Notes: generated by a model from the sequence alone, not told the origin. 64,000 nucleotides of DNA from Marispirochaeta aestuarii (GCF_002087085.1 NZ_MWQY01000021.1:1-64000), one strand, 5' to 3'. Counted from the stretch's first letter, positions 41,571 through 52,032 are shown. Made by a program: numbers and translations.

Positions 41571-44500
41571 GAGGTCTCTCCGCACTCGATGCTGGCACCG
41601 TCGGAGATCTCTTCCCAGGTGAACTCCTCCGCAAGGGTCTCTTCGGTAAGGTAGTCCCTGAAGTCCTGTACCGAGGCCTGCACCTTCTCGTCGCCGAAAA
41701 GGCTGAGCCGGATCCGGTCGGTTACCTCCAGCCCGGTCTCCTTGCGCAGATTCTGAACCCCCCGCACGATATCCCGTACAACCCCTTCCCGTTCAAGCTC
41801 TTCGGTAATCTCCGGGTCCAGGGCCACGGTCAGAGAGCCCTCGTTGAGAACCTTGAGACCCGACTTCTCGGTCCGCTGAATGATAATGCTCTCTTCGGTT
41901 ATTTCGATGGGACTGCCGTCCACATCTATTGAGAGGGTTGCCCCCTCCAGAATGGACTGGATTTCCCTCATGGAAAGTTCCTGAATCTTTGCGGCGGCGC
42001 TCTTCATCATCTTGCCCAGGCTCTTGCCCAGGATCTTGAAATTGGCCTTGGCGCTGTACTCCACCAGGTCTTCCTCGTTCTCCCGGTAGATAACCTCTTT
42101 GACGTTGAGCTCTTCCCGGATGATGTCTTCCATCTCGATAAGCACCTTCCGCTCCGTCTCTTCCCGGGTTACCAGGTGAATCGCCTTCAGGGGCTGACGG
42201 GTTTTCAGGGAGTGCATGGCCCTCAGGGCCCGGCCCATGGAGACCGCCTGCCGGGTCACCTTCATCTTGAGTTCCAGCTCATAGTCCCGTTTGGACTCGT
42301 CCGCCTCGGGATAGTCGGCCAGATGAACTGAATCGGGCATATCCTTTATCTTGAGGTTCTGGTAAATCTCCTCGGTAATAAATGGAGTAAAGGGAGCGGC
42401 TACGTGGACCAGCTTCATCAACACCTCGAAGAGGGTCCCGTAGGCCTGGAGCTTGTCGCCGTCGTTTTCGCTCTTCCAGAAACGGCGGCGGGAACGGCGG
42501 ATGTACCAGTTGTTCAAGAGGTCGACAAAATCCACGATGGGTCCGATGGCCTTCTGCAGGTCATAGGCATCAAGATACCCGGTAACCTGCCCCACGAGGT
42601 TCTCGGTTTCACTGAGAATCCAGCGATCCAGGGGATTGTCGGGATGCTCCGGCGCCCCTTCAGGGCTGATACCGTCGATATTGGCGTAGGTTACAAAGAA
42701 GCTGTAGGCGTTCCAGATGGGAAGAATTACCCCTTTCAGAACGTCCCGCACCCCGTCGTCGGAGTAGCGCAGGTCCTCCGCCCGGACAACCGCGGAATGC
42801 ATAAGAAAGAGCCGCAGGGCATCGGCACCGAACTGGTCCATGACCTCCATGGGGTCCGAATAATTCCTGAGGGACTTGGACATCTTTTTGCCGTCCGAGG
42901 CAAGAACCAGTCCGTTGACAACCACATTCCGGAAAGCGGGCTTGTCAAAGAGGGCTGCCGCCAGGATGGTCAGGGTATAGAACCAGCCCCGGGTCTGGTC
43001 GAGACCTTCGGAGACGAAGTTGGCGGGAAAATGGGATTCGAAAAACTCCTGGTCCTCGAAGGGGTAATGGTTCTGGGCATAGGGCATGGCGCCGGATTCG
43101 AACCAGCAGTCCAGGACCTCCGGAACCCGGCTCATTGTTCCTCCGCAGGAGCAGGGAAAGCTTATTTCGTCAACATAATGCTTGTGCAGGTCCGTGACCT
43201 TGACGCCGGATTTTTCTTCGAGCTCCGCCCGGCTCTCGATGCAGTGGACCTCGTCGCAGGTATCGCATTTCCAGACGGGAATGGGGTTTCCCCAGTAGCG
43301 GTTCCGGGAGATCGCCCAGTCCCGGGCGCCCTCCAGCCACTTGCCGAAACGTCCGTCCTTCAGGTGATCGGGTACCCAGTTGATCTGCTGGTTCGCATCG
43401 AGCATGCTCTGTTTGATCTTGCCAATATCAACGAACCAGGAGGAGATCGCCCGGTAGATAAGGGGACTGGAACAGCGCCAGCAGTGGGGATAGGAGTGCA
43501 GGTAATTGTCCCGCTTTATCAGCTTGCCCTCATCCCGGAGGCGCTGGATGATCGCCTTGTCGGCGTCCTTTACAAAGGTTCCCTGAAAATCGCTGACCTC
43601 TGGTGTGAACTTGCACTCCCCGTCCACGGGACAGACCGTGGGAACGTCGGTATCCTTCAGGACATTGTAGTCATCCTCGCCAAAGCCGGGGGCGGTGTGG
43701 ACAATGCCGGTACCGTCCTCTGTGGTAACGTAATCAGCGGTATAGGTTTTGAAGGCGTCCCGGCTCTCTATATCGGCAAAATAGGGAAAGAGGGGTTCGT
43801 ACTCGATTCCCGTCAGGTCCCTGCCCTTCTTTGTCCAGAGAACCCTGTACTCTTCTTCATTCTTGTAGTAGGCGGAGAGCCGTTCGGCCGCCATAATATA
43901 GAAGTCATCACCATCGGCGACCTTTACATAGTCGATATCCGGCCCCAGGGTAAGGGCCAGGTTGGACGGCAGGGTCCAGGGGGTCGTGGTCCAGGCAAGG
44001 AGATAGGAGTTCTCTTCTCCCTTGATTTTGAATCGCACCGTTATGGCCGGATCGGTTACGTCCTGGTAGCCGCCAAGGTTCAACTCGTGGTTCGACAGTA
44101 CCGTTGAGCAGCGGGGACAGTAGGGCAGAATGTAATGTCCCTCGTAGAGAAGGCCCTTGTTCCACAGCTGCTTTACGACCCACCAGATGGACTCCATGTA
44201 GTCCGGTTCCATGGTCTTATAATCGTTTTCAAAATCGACCCAGCGGCCGGCACGGGTCATGACGGTTTCCCATTCCTTTGTGTAGCGCAGAACAATGGAG
44301 CGGCAGGATTCGTTGAATTTGGCGATACCGAAATCCTCGATCTCCTTTTTACCGGAGATACCGAGCTCCTTCTCCATTTCGTACTCCACCGGAAGACCGT
44401 GGCAGTCCCAGCCGAAACGGCGTTCAACCCTTTTTCCCTTCATGGTCTGGTAGCGCGGGATTATGTCCTTTATGGTGCCCGGTACGAAATGGCCGAAGTG

Positions 44501-44662
44501 GGGCAGACCGGTGGCAAAGGGAGGCCCGTCGTAAAATGAGTAGTGCTCGCAGTCGCAGCGGTTTTCGATGGATTTCTTGAAGATGTTATTTCCCTTCCAG
44601 AACTCGAGGATGGCTTCTTCCATTCTGGGAAAACTCACTTTCGGGTCCACGGGATTGTACAC
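41543..44662 (-). CDS. ileS: Isoleucyl-tRNA synthetase
   Basis: The 1039-residue enzyme has the class I signatures GLPHFGHFVPG (HIGH-type, near residue 53) and KKMSKSLRN (about 590), an editing domain and a long C-terminal anticodon-binding region. The length and the KMSKS context correspond to the eukaryote-like (type 2) IleRS group, common in some bacteria and often tolerant to mupirocin. GTG 44662 follows AAGGAGCG. It is an essential housekeeping gene and bounds the accessory region on its right. Confidence 0.95.
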   Translation of the reverse strand: MYNPVDPKVSFPRMEEAILEFWKGNNIFKKSIENRCDCEHYSFYDGPPFATGLPHFGHFVPGTIKDIIPRYQTMKGKRVERRFGWDCHGLPVEYEMEKELGISGKKEIEDFGIAKFNESCRSIVLRYTKEWETVMTRAGRWVDFENDYKTMEPDYMESIWWVVKQLWNKGLLYEGHYILPYCPRCSTVLSNHELNLGGYQDVTDPAITVRFKIKGEENSYLLAWTTTPWTLPSNLALTLGPDIDYVKVADGDDFYIMAAERLSAYYKNEEEYRVLWTKKGRDLTGIEYEPLFPYFADIESRDAFKTYTADYVTTEDGTGIVHTAPGFGEDDYNVLKDTDVPTVCPVDGECKFTPEVSDFQGTFVKDADKAIIQRLRDEGKLIKRDNYLHSYPHCWRCSSPLIYRAISSWFVDIGKIKQSMLDANQQINWVPDHLKDGRFGKWLEGARDWAISRNRYWGNPIPVWKCDTCDEVHCIESRAELEEKSGVKVTDLHKHYVDEISFPCSCGGTMSRVPEVLDCWFESGAMPYAQNHYPFEDQEFFESHFPANFVSEGLDQTRGWFYTLTILAAALFDKPAFRNVVVNGLVLASDGKKMSKSLRNYSDPMEVMDQFGADALRLFLMHSAVVRAEDLRYSDDGVRDVLKGVILPIWNAYSFFVTYANIDGISPEGAPEHPDNPLDRWILSETENLVGQVTGYLDAYDLQKAIGPIVDFVDLLNNWYIRRSRRRFWKSENDGDKLQAYGTLFEVLMKLVHVAAPFTPFITEEIYQNLKIKDMPDSVHLADYPEADESKRDYELELKMKVTRQAVSMGRALRAMHSLKTRQPLKAIHLVTREETERKVLIEMEDIIREELNVKEVIYRENEEDLVEYSAKANFKILGKSLGKMMKSAAAKIQELSMREIQSILEGATLSIDVDGSPIEITEESIIIQRTEKSGLKVLNEGSLTVALDPEITEELEREGVVRDIVRGVQNLRKETGLEVTDRIRLSLFGDEKVQASVQDFRDYLTEETLAEEFTWEEISDGASIECGETSCLIALEKV

Positions 44663-44842
44663 AGCTTGCGCTCCTTGGTAGGAATATTCTTGTTCCAGGG
44701 TCGCAACATTCTAGAGAAAATGGAGTACCGCTGTCAAGGGAGCCTGGATTCCGCAGCCCCGGATGAATCGCCAGGAATTAATGGCACCTCAAAAAACTAC
44801 TCTTTTTACCACGTTTTTATAGATGCCCGTATCAAAAGTTCC

Positions 44843-44871
44843 TTGTAAACATTATTTTATTGATATATATT
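44843..44871 (+). promoter_or_regulatory. Putative sigma-70 promoter for the CoA-disulfide reductase gene
   Basis: TTGTAA (44843-44848), a 17-base AT-rich spacer and TATATT (44866-44871) lie about 40 bases before the start at 44913 in the divergent gap with ileS. The -35 box is only a partial match. No other strong candidate is seen in the 250-base gap. Confidence 0.35.
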
Positions 44872-44912
44872 TATCTATATATGTTTCATTCACACGACAC
44901 AGGGAGAACAGC

Positions 44913-47375
44913 ATGAAATACCTGATCATCGGCGGTGTTGCAGGAGGGGCGACCACAGCGGCACGCTTGAGAAGACTTGACGAAGATTCCCAAATAATTC
45001 TCTTCGAGCGGGGAGCATACATCTCCTACGCCAACTGCGGCCTGCCCTATTATATCGGCGGAACCATCGCCGAGAGGGACGATCTGTTTGTTCAGACCCC
45101 TGAATCCTTCTACGACCGCTTCCATATCGAAGTGCGGATCAACAGCGAGGTTCTCTCCATTGACCGGAAAGAAAAAAGCATCGAAGTCCGGGACCTCACA
45201 GGCGGCAGAACCTACAGTGAATCCTACGACAAGCTGGTACTCTCTCCCGGGGCGGAACCGGTAAAACCGCCGATCCCCGGTATTGAATCGGAGGGTATAT
45301 TTACCCTGCGGAGCGTTCCGGATACGGATAGAATCCATGAATATATAGCGGAGAAGAAACCGGAACGGGCGGTAATCGTGGGCGCCGGATTCATCGGTCT
45401 TGAAATGGCCGAGAACCTGCACAGGCGCGGAATCTTTGTCACCATTGTAGAGATGGCCAACCAGGTAATGAATATCCTGGACTACGAGATGGCCGCGGAG
45501 GTCCATCAGCACCTGAAGCTGAAGAATGTGGAGTTCTACCTGGAGGATGCGGTCAGCGCTTTCAAGCCGGACCGGAACAAAAAACTGAGCGTACATCTGC
45601 GCTCCGGAAAGGTCCTGCCAGCGGATATGGTCATCCTTTCCATAGGGGTAAAACCGGACACAACCCTCGCACAGAAGGCGGGCCTCGAAATCGGGGAGTC
45701 CGGGGGCATAAAGGTGGACAGCCATCTTCTCACCTCCGACAGGGATATCTACGCCCTGGGAGACGCCATAGAGTTTCCCAACCCCATAAGCGGCCATCCC
45801 ATGAAAATCCCCCTGGCGGGTCCCGCAAACAAGCAGGGACGAATTGTGGCGGACAACATTGTCAGGGGAAACAGCAGAACCTACAAGGGGACCATCGGCA
45901 CGGGTATCGCCAAGGTCTTTGATATTACCGTTGCCTCCACGGGTCTCCCGGAAAAACTGCTCAAGGGGATCGGAATCCCCCACACCTCGGTTATCACCCA
46001 CTCCGGGTCCCACGCGGGCTATTATCCCGGAGCAATTCCCATGACCATCAAGATCCTTTTTAATCCGGAAGACGGCAGGCTTCTGGGGGGACAGGTCGTG
46101 GGCTACGAGGGGGTGGACAAGAGAATTGACCTGATAGCCTCGATCATCGGCATGGGGGGCAATGTCAGCGACCTTGCGGAGATCGAACACGCCTACGCCC
46201 CGCCCTTCTCCTCCGCCAAAGACCCGGTGAACATCTCCGGTATGGTGGCGGAAAACGTAATAAAGGGTACCAGCCTGCAGGCAAGCTGGACCGAGGTATT
46301 CAATCCGGAAAAAAAGAAGGACATCCTGCTGCTGGATGTGCGCACTGAGGAAGAACACGCCCTGGGAAGCGTCGAATCTGCGCTGAACATTCCCGTCGAC
46401 GATCTGCGCCGAAGGATCGGAGAACTCCCCCGGGACAGGAAAATCGTTCTTTTCTGCAGTGTGGGACTCCGGGCCTACGTGGCGGAGCGGATTCTCCGGC
46501 AGCACGGATTCTCCAATGTCGCCAACCTCTCGGGAGGTTATAAAACCTACTCCATCTCCACCCAGAAACAGAGCAACGAGGATATCTTCTCCGGAGAGTT
46601 CATAGGAAAGGACGACCATATCTACCAGGGGGTCCCGAGAAAAAGTGAAGGCATACAGGTCAAACGGATCGATGCCTCCGGAATGCAGTGTCCGGGACCG
46701 ATAATGCGCCTTAAAAAGGAGATAGAAAGCCTCGATTCCGGCGACAGGCTTGTTCAGACCGCGACGGATCCCGGTTTTGCCCGGGACGTGGAATCCTGGT
46801 GCCGGATGACAGGGAACAGCCTGCTCTCCGTCAGCCACGAGGGAGGAGTCATAACAGCGGAAATAGAGAAAGGCCGCCCCCTTGCGCCGAACCCGATGCG
46901 TCAGGGCAACGGAACCACCCTGGTGGTCTTCTCGGATGATCTGGACAGGGCCCTGGCCTCCTTCGTGATCGCCAACGGCGCCGCGGCTTCCGGACGGGAG
47001 GTTACCCTCTTTTTTACCTTCTGGGGCCTGAACGTCATCAAGGCGCAGCACAAACCGAAGGTAAAAAAAGACCTCATGGGAAGGATGTTTTCCCTGATGA
47101 TGCCCGCCTCCAGCCGGAAGCTGTCCTTGAGCAAGATAAACATGGGCGGCATGGGCAGCCGCATGATGCGGCGGCGAATGAAATCCAGGGGTGTCGATTC
47201 CCTCGAGACCATGATCGACCAGGCCCGGGAGGCGGGAGTACGCCTCGTGGCATGCCAGATGTCCATGGACATAATGGGGGTACAGAAGGAGGAGCTTATC
47301 GACGGGGTTGAGGTCGGAGGCGTCGCCACATTCCTCGAGAGCGCCCAGGAATCCAGCGCAAGCCTGTTCGTATAG
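44913..47375 (+). CDS. CoA-disulfide reductase / rhodanese / TusA / DsrE four-domain protein
   Basis: From ATG 44913 (GGGAGA upstream) this 820-residue protein combines four sulfur-transfer domains. An FAD/NAD(P)-dependent CoA-disulfide or persulfide reductase has GGVAGGATTAARLRR and the redox Cys42 in SYANCGLPYY. It is followed by a rhodanese with CSVGLR near 515, a TusA domain with the CPGP motif (near 592) and a DsrE-like domain from about 668. It probably reduces or relays persulfide sulfur in the cytoplasm. An upstream in-frame extension to 44823 is not needed. Confidence 0.9.
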   Translation: MKYLIIGGVAGGATTAARLRRLDEDSQIILFERGAYISYANCGLPYYIGGTIAERDDLFVQTPESFYDRFHIEVRINSEVLSIDRKEKSIEVRDLTGGRTYSESYDKLVLSPGAEPVKPPIPGIESEGIFTLRSVPDTDRIHEYIAEKKPERAVIVGAGFIGLEMAENLHRRGIFVTIVEMANQVMNILDYEMAAEVHQHLKLKNVEFYLEDAVSAFKPDRNKKLSVHLRSGKVLPADMVILSIGVKPDTTLAQKAGLEIGESGGIKVDSHLLTSDRDIYALGDAIEFPNPISGHPMKIPLAGPANKQGRIVADNIVRGNSRTYKGTIGTGIAKVFDITVASTGLPEKLLKGIGIPHTSVITHSGSHAGYYPGAIPMTIKILFNPEDGRLLGGQVVGYEGVDKRIDLIASIIGMGGNVSDLAEIEHAYAPPFSSAKDPVNISGMVAENVIKGTSLQASWTEVFNPEKKKDILLLDVRTEEEHALGSVESALNIPVDDLRRRIGELPRDRKIVLFCSVGLRAYVAERILRQHGFSNVANLSGGYKTYSISTQKQSNEDIFSGEFIGKDDHIYQGVPRKSEGIQVKRIDASGMQCPGPIMRLKKEIESLDSGDRLVQTATDPGFARDVESWCRMTGNSLLSVSHEGGVITAEIEKGRPLAPNPMRQGNGTTLVVFSDDLDRALASFVIANGAAASGREVTLFFTFWGLNVIKAQHKPKVKKDLMGRMFSLMMPASSRKLSLSKINMGGMGSRMMRRRMKSRGVDSLETMIDQAREAGVRLVACQMSMDIMGVQKEELIDGVEVGGVATFLESAQESSASLFV

Positions 47376-47430
47376 GGGCTCGATGAGAAAAAACTTGAAA
47401 TTAAGGGCTTAACAATCTATCATCGAGGTA

Positions 47431-49347
47431 ATGCAAAATCGGCTTTCCACCCGTATGCTTTTCATGGTACTGCTACCTGTTTTTGTCTGTACACTTCTTC
47501 TGGTTTTTCTGCTTATCGCCTTCAACGCCGCCTATGATGTTGTGGTGGGCGTACAGGAGGAAAACCTCAGAGAACTTGTACGCCTGGGCAGCAGTTCCAT
47601 AGATCGCTTATGGATATCTCCCCGGGAGAAATCCGTTGAAGCCCTCGCCCGAAGTCCTCTTTTACAGAAACGGATACGGGGGGAGGTTCCTTTTTCCGAA
47701 CTGCATGCCGATTGGGAATCCATACACCCTGCCCTGGAAGGCTGTTTCTTCATTTACTATGGTCTGGAAGACGGAACCATAGAGCTGTATCCCGATCTCG
47801 ATCTGCCGGAGGATTACGATCACAGGGAACGGCTCTCGTATAAAAAGGGAATAAACCTCGAAACCACCTCTCCGGCATGGACCGCTCCCTACGCTGAAAT
47901 CATTACCGGGCAGATTATCGTCAGTACCGTGGTCCAGCTCCGGGATGCGCAGAACAGGCCCATCGGTGTCTTTGCAGCGGATATAACCCTCAAGGGACTC
48001 CAGGAGATCCTGAATCAGATTCAGCTTCCCCGGGGGAGCTCTATATTCCTGCTGGACACCGAAGGAACTCCCTTTGTGGGAACCGACGTTGAAGATGTGC
48101 GTACCGGAGGGCTTCCCGGGGAGAGCGACAAGACCTTTGTGGAATACAGCAGTCCCCTTTCCAACGGCTGGAGAATCGCGGTGGTTGTGCCGCGAAAGTC
48201 CATGGCAAGGAGCTTTGAACGCCTGCGAAGCCTGGTCCTGGGCTTCTCGTTTCTGCTGTTCATCCTCTCCGCCGGAATCCTCGCTTTTCATGTGATAAAG
48301 CTCGCCTCGAGGGCACACCGGCTGGCCTCCTACTTTGAAGAGGTCATGATGGAAAATCGACCACTGGGCAGGGTATTCAGAAGCAACGATGAGTTTTCCT
48401 TTCTGAACAAGCAGTTCAATAAGGTCATACTGGCTACCCGCAGAGCGGAAAACGAAAGACTGTCCCGGGAACAGGTATTCCGCTTTATCATAGAGCGTTC
48501 CCCCATTGGCTTTTTCCGAACCCGCAGCGAGGGATCCCTTCTGTACGCAAACCCCTATTTTATCCGGCTCCTGGGTTATTCCCCTGAAGAGATGGAGACG
48601 ATCGACTCTGTTGAACGTTTTTATGCCGACAGGGAGGACAGAAAGACCTTTCTGGCCGAGCTTTCAGAAAAACACGAGGTCCAGGGCCGACGGATCCGTT
48701 TTCAACGGAAGTCGGGGGATTTCTTCTGGATCTCCATGAACTCCCTGATTGTTCCCGGACAGGAAAACAGGGAGGTTTTCGAGATCGAGGGTTTCCTCAT
48801 CGATGCAACTGACGAGGTTGAAGAACAGGAACGGCTGCGGATTCTTGCCGAGACCGATCCTCTCACGACCCTGGCCAATCGCCGCGCCTTTTTCGAAAGG
48901 TTTTCAATTGCCCTGGGACAGGCGCGTCAGAACGGAGAATCCATCAGCCTGATCATCTTCGACGTGGACCGCTTCAAGCCGGTAAACGACACCTATGGAC
49001 ACGATCTGGGGGATGAAATCCTGCGGCTGATAGCAGCTGCGGGAGAAAAAATCATCCGCAAGGGAGACGTATTTGCCAGGCTTGGAGGAGATGAGTTCGC
49101 CCTGCTTCTGCCTGCCAGCAGCGGAGAGGAGGCAAAAGGTCTGGCATCCCGACTGCAGGCGGGTATTGCGCAGATCGACCCGCCGGATCCCCTGGATTCA
49201 TTTCCCAGCATCAGCATCGGCATCTGCTGTCATGGAGACGCTGAAGACTGCAGCATTGATGAATTATACAAAAAAGCTGATACCGCCCTCTATGAAGCAA
49301 AAGCCGCGGGACGCAACAGAATCGTCCTTTACACTCCCCCCACCTGA
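47431..49347 (+). CDS. Diguanylate cyclase with Cache-like sensor, PAS and GGDEF
   Basis: The 638-residue protein has an N-terminal membrane helix, a periplasmic Cache-like region (to about 260), a second helix (VLGFSFLLFILSAGILAFHV), a linker, a PAS domain (about 345-470) and a GGDEF domain with intact RLGGDEFALLLP (about 552). An RKGD five residues before GGDEF forms the inhibitory I-site. It should make c-di-GMP and be the active cyclase nearest to the c-di-GMP-responsive genes at 32-34 kb. It starts 55 bases after the preceding gene with GAGG upstream. Confidence 0.9.
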   Translation: MQNRLSTRMLFMVLLPVFVCTLLLVFLLIAFNAAYDVVVGVQEENLRELVRLGSSSIDRLWISPREKSVEALARSPLLQKRIRGEVPFSELHADWESIHPALEGCFFIYYGLEDGTIELYPDLDLPEDYDHRERLSYKKGINLETTSPAWTAPYAEIITGQIIVSTVVQLRDAQNRPIGVFAADITLKGLQEILNQIQLPRGSSIFLLDTEGTPFVGTDVEDVRTGGLPGESDKTFVEYSSPLSNGWRIAVVVPRKSMARSFERLRSLVLGFSFLLFILSAGILAFHVIKLASRAHRLASYFEEVMMENRPLGRVFRSNDEFSFLNKQFNKVILATRRAENERLSREQVFRFIIERSPIGFFRTRSEGSLLYANPYFIRLLGYSPEEMETIDSVERFYADREDRKTFLAELSEKHEVQGRRIRFQRKSGDFFWISMNSLIVPGQENREVFEIEGFLIDATDEVEEQERLRILAETDPLTTLANRRAFFERFSIALGQARQNGESISLIIFDVDRFKPVNDTYGHDLGDEILRLIAAAGEKIIRKGDVFARLGGDEFALLLPASSGEEAKGLASRLQAGIAQIDPPDPLDSFPSISIGICCHGDAEDCSIDELYKKADTALYEAKAAGRNRIVLYTPPT

Positions 49348-49425
49348 GCTATCGGATACCATGGGACATGGATTCTGCAGGGATGCGACTGCCGGAGGGA
49401 ATAAGCAGCTTGCGTCATTCTATTC

Positions 49426-49453
49426 TTGACTAATCCTATCATCTTTATATACT
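49426..49453 (+). promoter_or_regulatory. Putative sigma-70 promoter of the symporter gene
   Basis: TTGACT (49426-49431), a 16-base spacer and TATACT (49448-49453) lie about 35 bases before the symporter start at 49488, which has GGAGG at the expected place. Both boxes are near consensus. Confidence 0.6.
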
Positions 49454-49487
49454 TTACAATATAAGTAACATATATGGAGGATTAATC

Positions 49488-50843
49488 ATGGGTGCTTCCT
49501 TTTTTATCTGGCTCGCAGTTTTTCTGCTCCTTCTCGTGATTCTCGCTCTGCCGAAATTCCGGGCTGGAGTTCCGTTTTCCCTCAGGGTCTTCATCGCCAT
49601 GCTCCTTGGCGGAGGAACAGGCCTGGCGATCTATGCAACTCAAAGCCCGGAGGTATCGGCGGAACTGAGGCGCTGGTTTTCCCTGGTGGGCTACGGCTAT
49701 GTCGACCTGCTGCGAATGCTCATCATTCCCCTGGTCCCCACCAGTATTATTGCCGGGCTGCTTAAACTGGAAAACACCCGGGAACTGAAGGTCCTGGGAT
49801 TACGGACGATCACCCTGTTTTTATCCACCGCCGTTGTCGCCAGTATTCTGGGTCTTGTAATCGGCTCCCTTTTCAAGGTCGGTGCGGGAGTGGCAACTGC
49901 AGGTCTGGCCGCCCGGGAATCCCAGCAGATCACCGATGTGATTGCCAGATTCCGGGATTTTATACCGTCTAATCCTGTTGCAGCGGCAGCGGAGACAAAG
50001 ATAATTCCTCTGGTGGTGTTCTCCCTGTTCATCGGAACCGCAGCGGTAATAGAGTCAGGAAAAAACAAGGAACGCATAGAACCGTTCAAAGCACTGATCG
50101 ATTCCTTTGTCAGAGTAGTTATCCGCCTGACCAGGATCATCATAGGCCTGACACCCTACGGTGTACTGGGGCTCATGGCCTACTGGATGTCCAACACGGG
50201 AATGGCAGCCCTTGCGGATCTGGGTCTCTTTGTCCTGGCCATTGTCGCTGCCTGCGCCGTCCAGATCCTTGTTGTATACGGCGGTCTTCTGACCAGCCTC
50301 GCCAGGATTAATCCCTTCCGCTTTTACCGTGCCGCCTCTCCGGCCATGCTCCTGGCCTTTACATCCCGTTCGAGCCTGGGGACCCTTACCCTGACGATAG
50401 ACACCATGAAAAACCGCCTCAAGGTAAACTCCCGGGTAGCCAATTTCGTCGGTCCCATCGGCGCGGTCATGAACATGGATGCCTGCGGAGGAATTTTTCC
50501 CGCCATGGTGGCGGTATTCGCGGCCAACGCTTTTGGCATTGTGTTGGAACCGTTTCAGTATCTTCTTATAGTCATCGTATCGGTACTGGCGAGTATCGGC
50601 AGTGCGGCGGTCCCCATGGGGGCAACCGCCTTTACGATTATCACCCTCTCCACCGTCGGTCTGCCGGTAGAGGCGGTAGGACTGGTCGCCGGAGTCGATT
50701 TTCTGGTGGACATGTTCCGTACCAGTACCAACGTTACCGGAGATCTGACCGCTTCGGTGATCGTGGGAAACTCCCTGGGCGAGTTCGACCGGGAGGCCTT
50801 CAACAGCCAGGACTTCAGTGAACTCGCCCCTGAAGGGGTTTAG
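49488..50843 (+). CDS. Dicarboxylate/amino-acid:cation symporter (DAACS)
   Basis: The 451-residue membrane protein has the SDF-family pattern: about eight to ten hydrophobic segments, a serine-rich reentrant region (AFTSRSSLGTLTLTI, like SSSTTLP of GltP) and the motif-rich late helices with MNMDACGG and DMFRTSTNVTGD. It imports C4-dicarboxylate or an acidic or neutral amino acid with Na+ or H+. It is monocistronic with its own promoter. Confidence 0.88.
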   Translation: MGASFFIWLAVFLLLLVILALPKFRAGVPFSLRVFIAMLLGGGTGLAIYATQSPEVSAELRRWFSLVGYGYVDLLRMLIIPLVPTSIIAGLLKLENTRELKVLGLRTITLFLSTAVVASILGLVIGSLFKVGAGVATAGLAARESQQITDVIARFRDFIPSNPVAAAAETKIIPLVVFSLFIGTAAVIESGKNKERIEPFKALIDSFVRVVIRLTRIIIGLTPYGVLGLMAYWMSNTGMAALADLGLFVLAIVAACAVQILVVYGGLLTSLARINPFRFYRAASPAMLLAFTSRSSLGTLTLTIDTMKNRLKVNSRVANFVGPIGAVMNMDACGGIFPAMVAVFAANAFGIVLEPFQYLLIVIVSVLASIGSAAVPMGATAFTIITLSTVGLPVEAVGLVAGVDFLVDMFRTSTNVTGDLTASVIVGNSLGEFDREAFNSQDFSELAPEGV

Positions 50844-50851
50844 AAGACTGT

Positions 50852-51919
50852 TCAGTCCAGCCAGATATCGCAGGGTATCCCCAGGGATTCTCCCATGGCT
50901 TCCAGTTCTTTCGCGATGTTTTCATGGAGGGGGATACCCGTTTTATGCCGCTCTTCCACTGACTGAGCGGCCCGCTCTCCGGGATAGCGCACAGAGGAAA
51001 TTCCTTCCTGAACCGGGGAGCGGTGCAGCTTTTCGATCATTTCGTCCATAAGAGTTGTGAACTGCCCGCCTTCGAGGCATCCGATCTTCATGGCGAAGAA
51101 ACTGTGGGTATCCACCCCCTTCTTTCGCAGCATGCTCCCCCCGTCACCGGAGAGCATCCCGGCCAGAATATCCACCATCAGCAGAAGGCCGAAACCCTTG
51201 TGGACGCCGTGGCTCAAGCTGCTTCCCAGGGGCAGAACGGCGGAATCGGGACCGAAATATCCTTCAGGATCGGTAACAGGATTCCCTTTTCCGTCGATCA
51301 CATAGCCTTCCGGCATGGTCTCACCGTCCCAGGACATCAGATGGGCCTTGTTGGCTATGGACATGGTGGGGGCCATATCAAAGATAAATGGGGGATTCTT
51401 TCCTGCAGGGGCTGCAAAGGCAAGAACATTGTTCCCCACCAGCTTGCCTTTACCCCCCGGGGCGGCCACGGAATTACCTCCGGTGGAAAACTGCATTCCC
51501 AGCATGCCCGCTTCCGCGGCCATGTTCACGTAGTAGGAACCGGCTCCGTTGTGGTTGCTGTTGAAGACATTTACCCATCCCATGCCGTACTCTTCGGCCA
51601 TCTCCATGGCAAGTTCCATGGCCCGGTGACTGGCGATAAATCCCAGTCCGTTATCCGCATCCAGGAGGGCTGTTGTGGGTGTGCAGCGCTCAACAGAGAG
51701 TTCGGGCTTTCCATTGATAATACCGTCCTGCACCTTCTTTACATAATAGCTGTAAAGATTCATTACACCATGAGTCTTTATTCCCCTCAAATCGGCATCC
51801 ACCAGAATGGCGGCTGTGAGATCCGCATCATCCCTGGACACCCCGACTTTCTGAAGGGATAAAGAGGCCAGTTCCGTCAGTCGTTTCGCATCTGCTCTTC
51901 GATAGTTCTTCTTTTCCAT
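50852..51919 (-). CDS. Ldh-family (malate/lactate/ureidoglycolate) NAD(P) oxidoreductase
   Basis: From ATG 51919 the 355-residue protein has the type-2 malate/L-lactate dehydrogenase (YlbC/AllD) pattern: ILVDADLRGIKTHGVMNLY with the catalytic histidine in THG, FNSNHNGAGSYYV, and FDMAPTMSIANK. The substrate is a 2-hydroxy acid. It converges on the symporter gene with only eight bases between stops. The frame to 52009 is an extension. Confidence 0.85.
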   Translation of the reverse strand: MEKKNYRRADAKRLTELASLSLQKVGVSRDDADLTAAILVDADLRGIKTHGVMNLYSYYVKKVQDGIINGKPELSVERCTPTTALLDADNGLGFIASHRAMELAMEMAEEYGMGWVNVFNSNHNGAGSYYVNMAAEAGMLGMQFSTGGNSVAAPGGKGKLVGNNVLAFAAPAGKNPPFIFDMAPTMSIANKAHLMSWDGETMPEGYVIDGKGNPVTDPEGYFGPDSAVLPLGSSLSHGVHKGFGLLLMVDILAGMLSGDGGSMLRKKGVDTHSFFAMKIGCLEGGQFTTLMDEMIEKLHRSPVQEGISSVRYPGERAAQSVEERHKTGIPLHENIAKELEAMGESLGIPCDIWLD

Positions 51920-52032
51920 GTGGATATTGTAACAGGCAGGATCGGAATCAACAACGGAAGGCCCCATATCCGGTACTCGATGCTTGCGAAATTTCTGTCC
52001 CGCCTGCATACTCTGCAGTGGAGGCAGATATA

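Noticed and set aside
42404-44107. A 567-residue open frame antisense to ileS
   Set aside because: It lacks any domain pattern and mirrors the codon structure of a confirmed synthetase gene.
44886-47051. A 721-residue open frame on the minus strand
   Set aside because: It is antisense to the four-domain sulfur protein, whose motifs are all intact. Long shadow frames are common in GC-rich coding DNA, and this one shows no recognisable domain.
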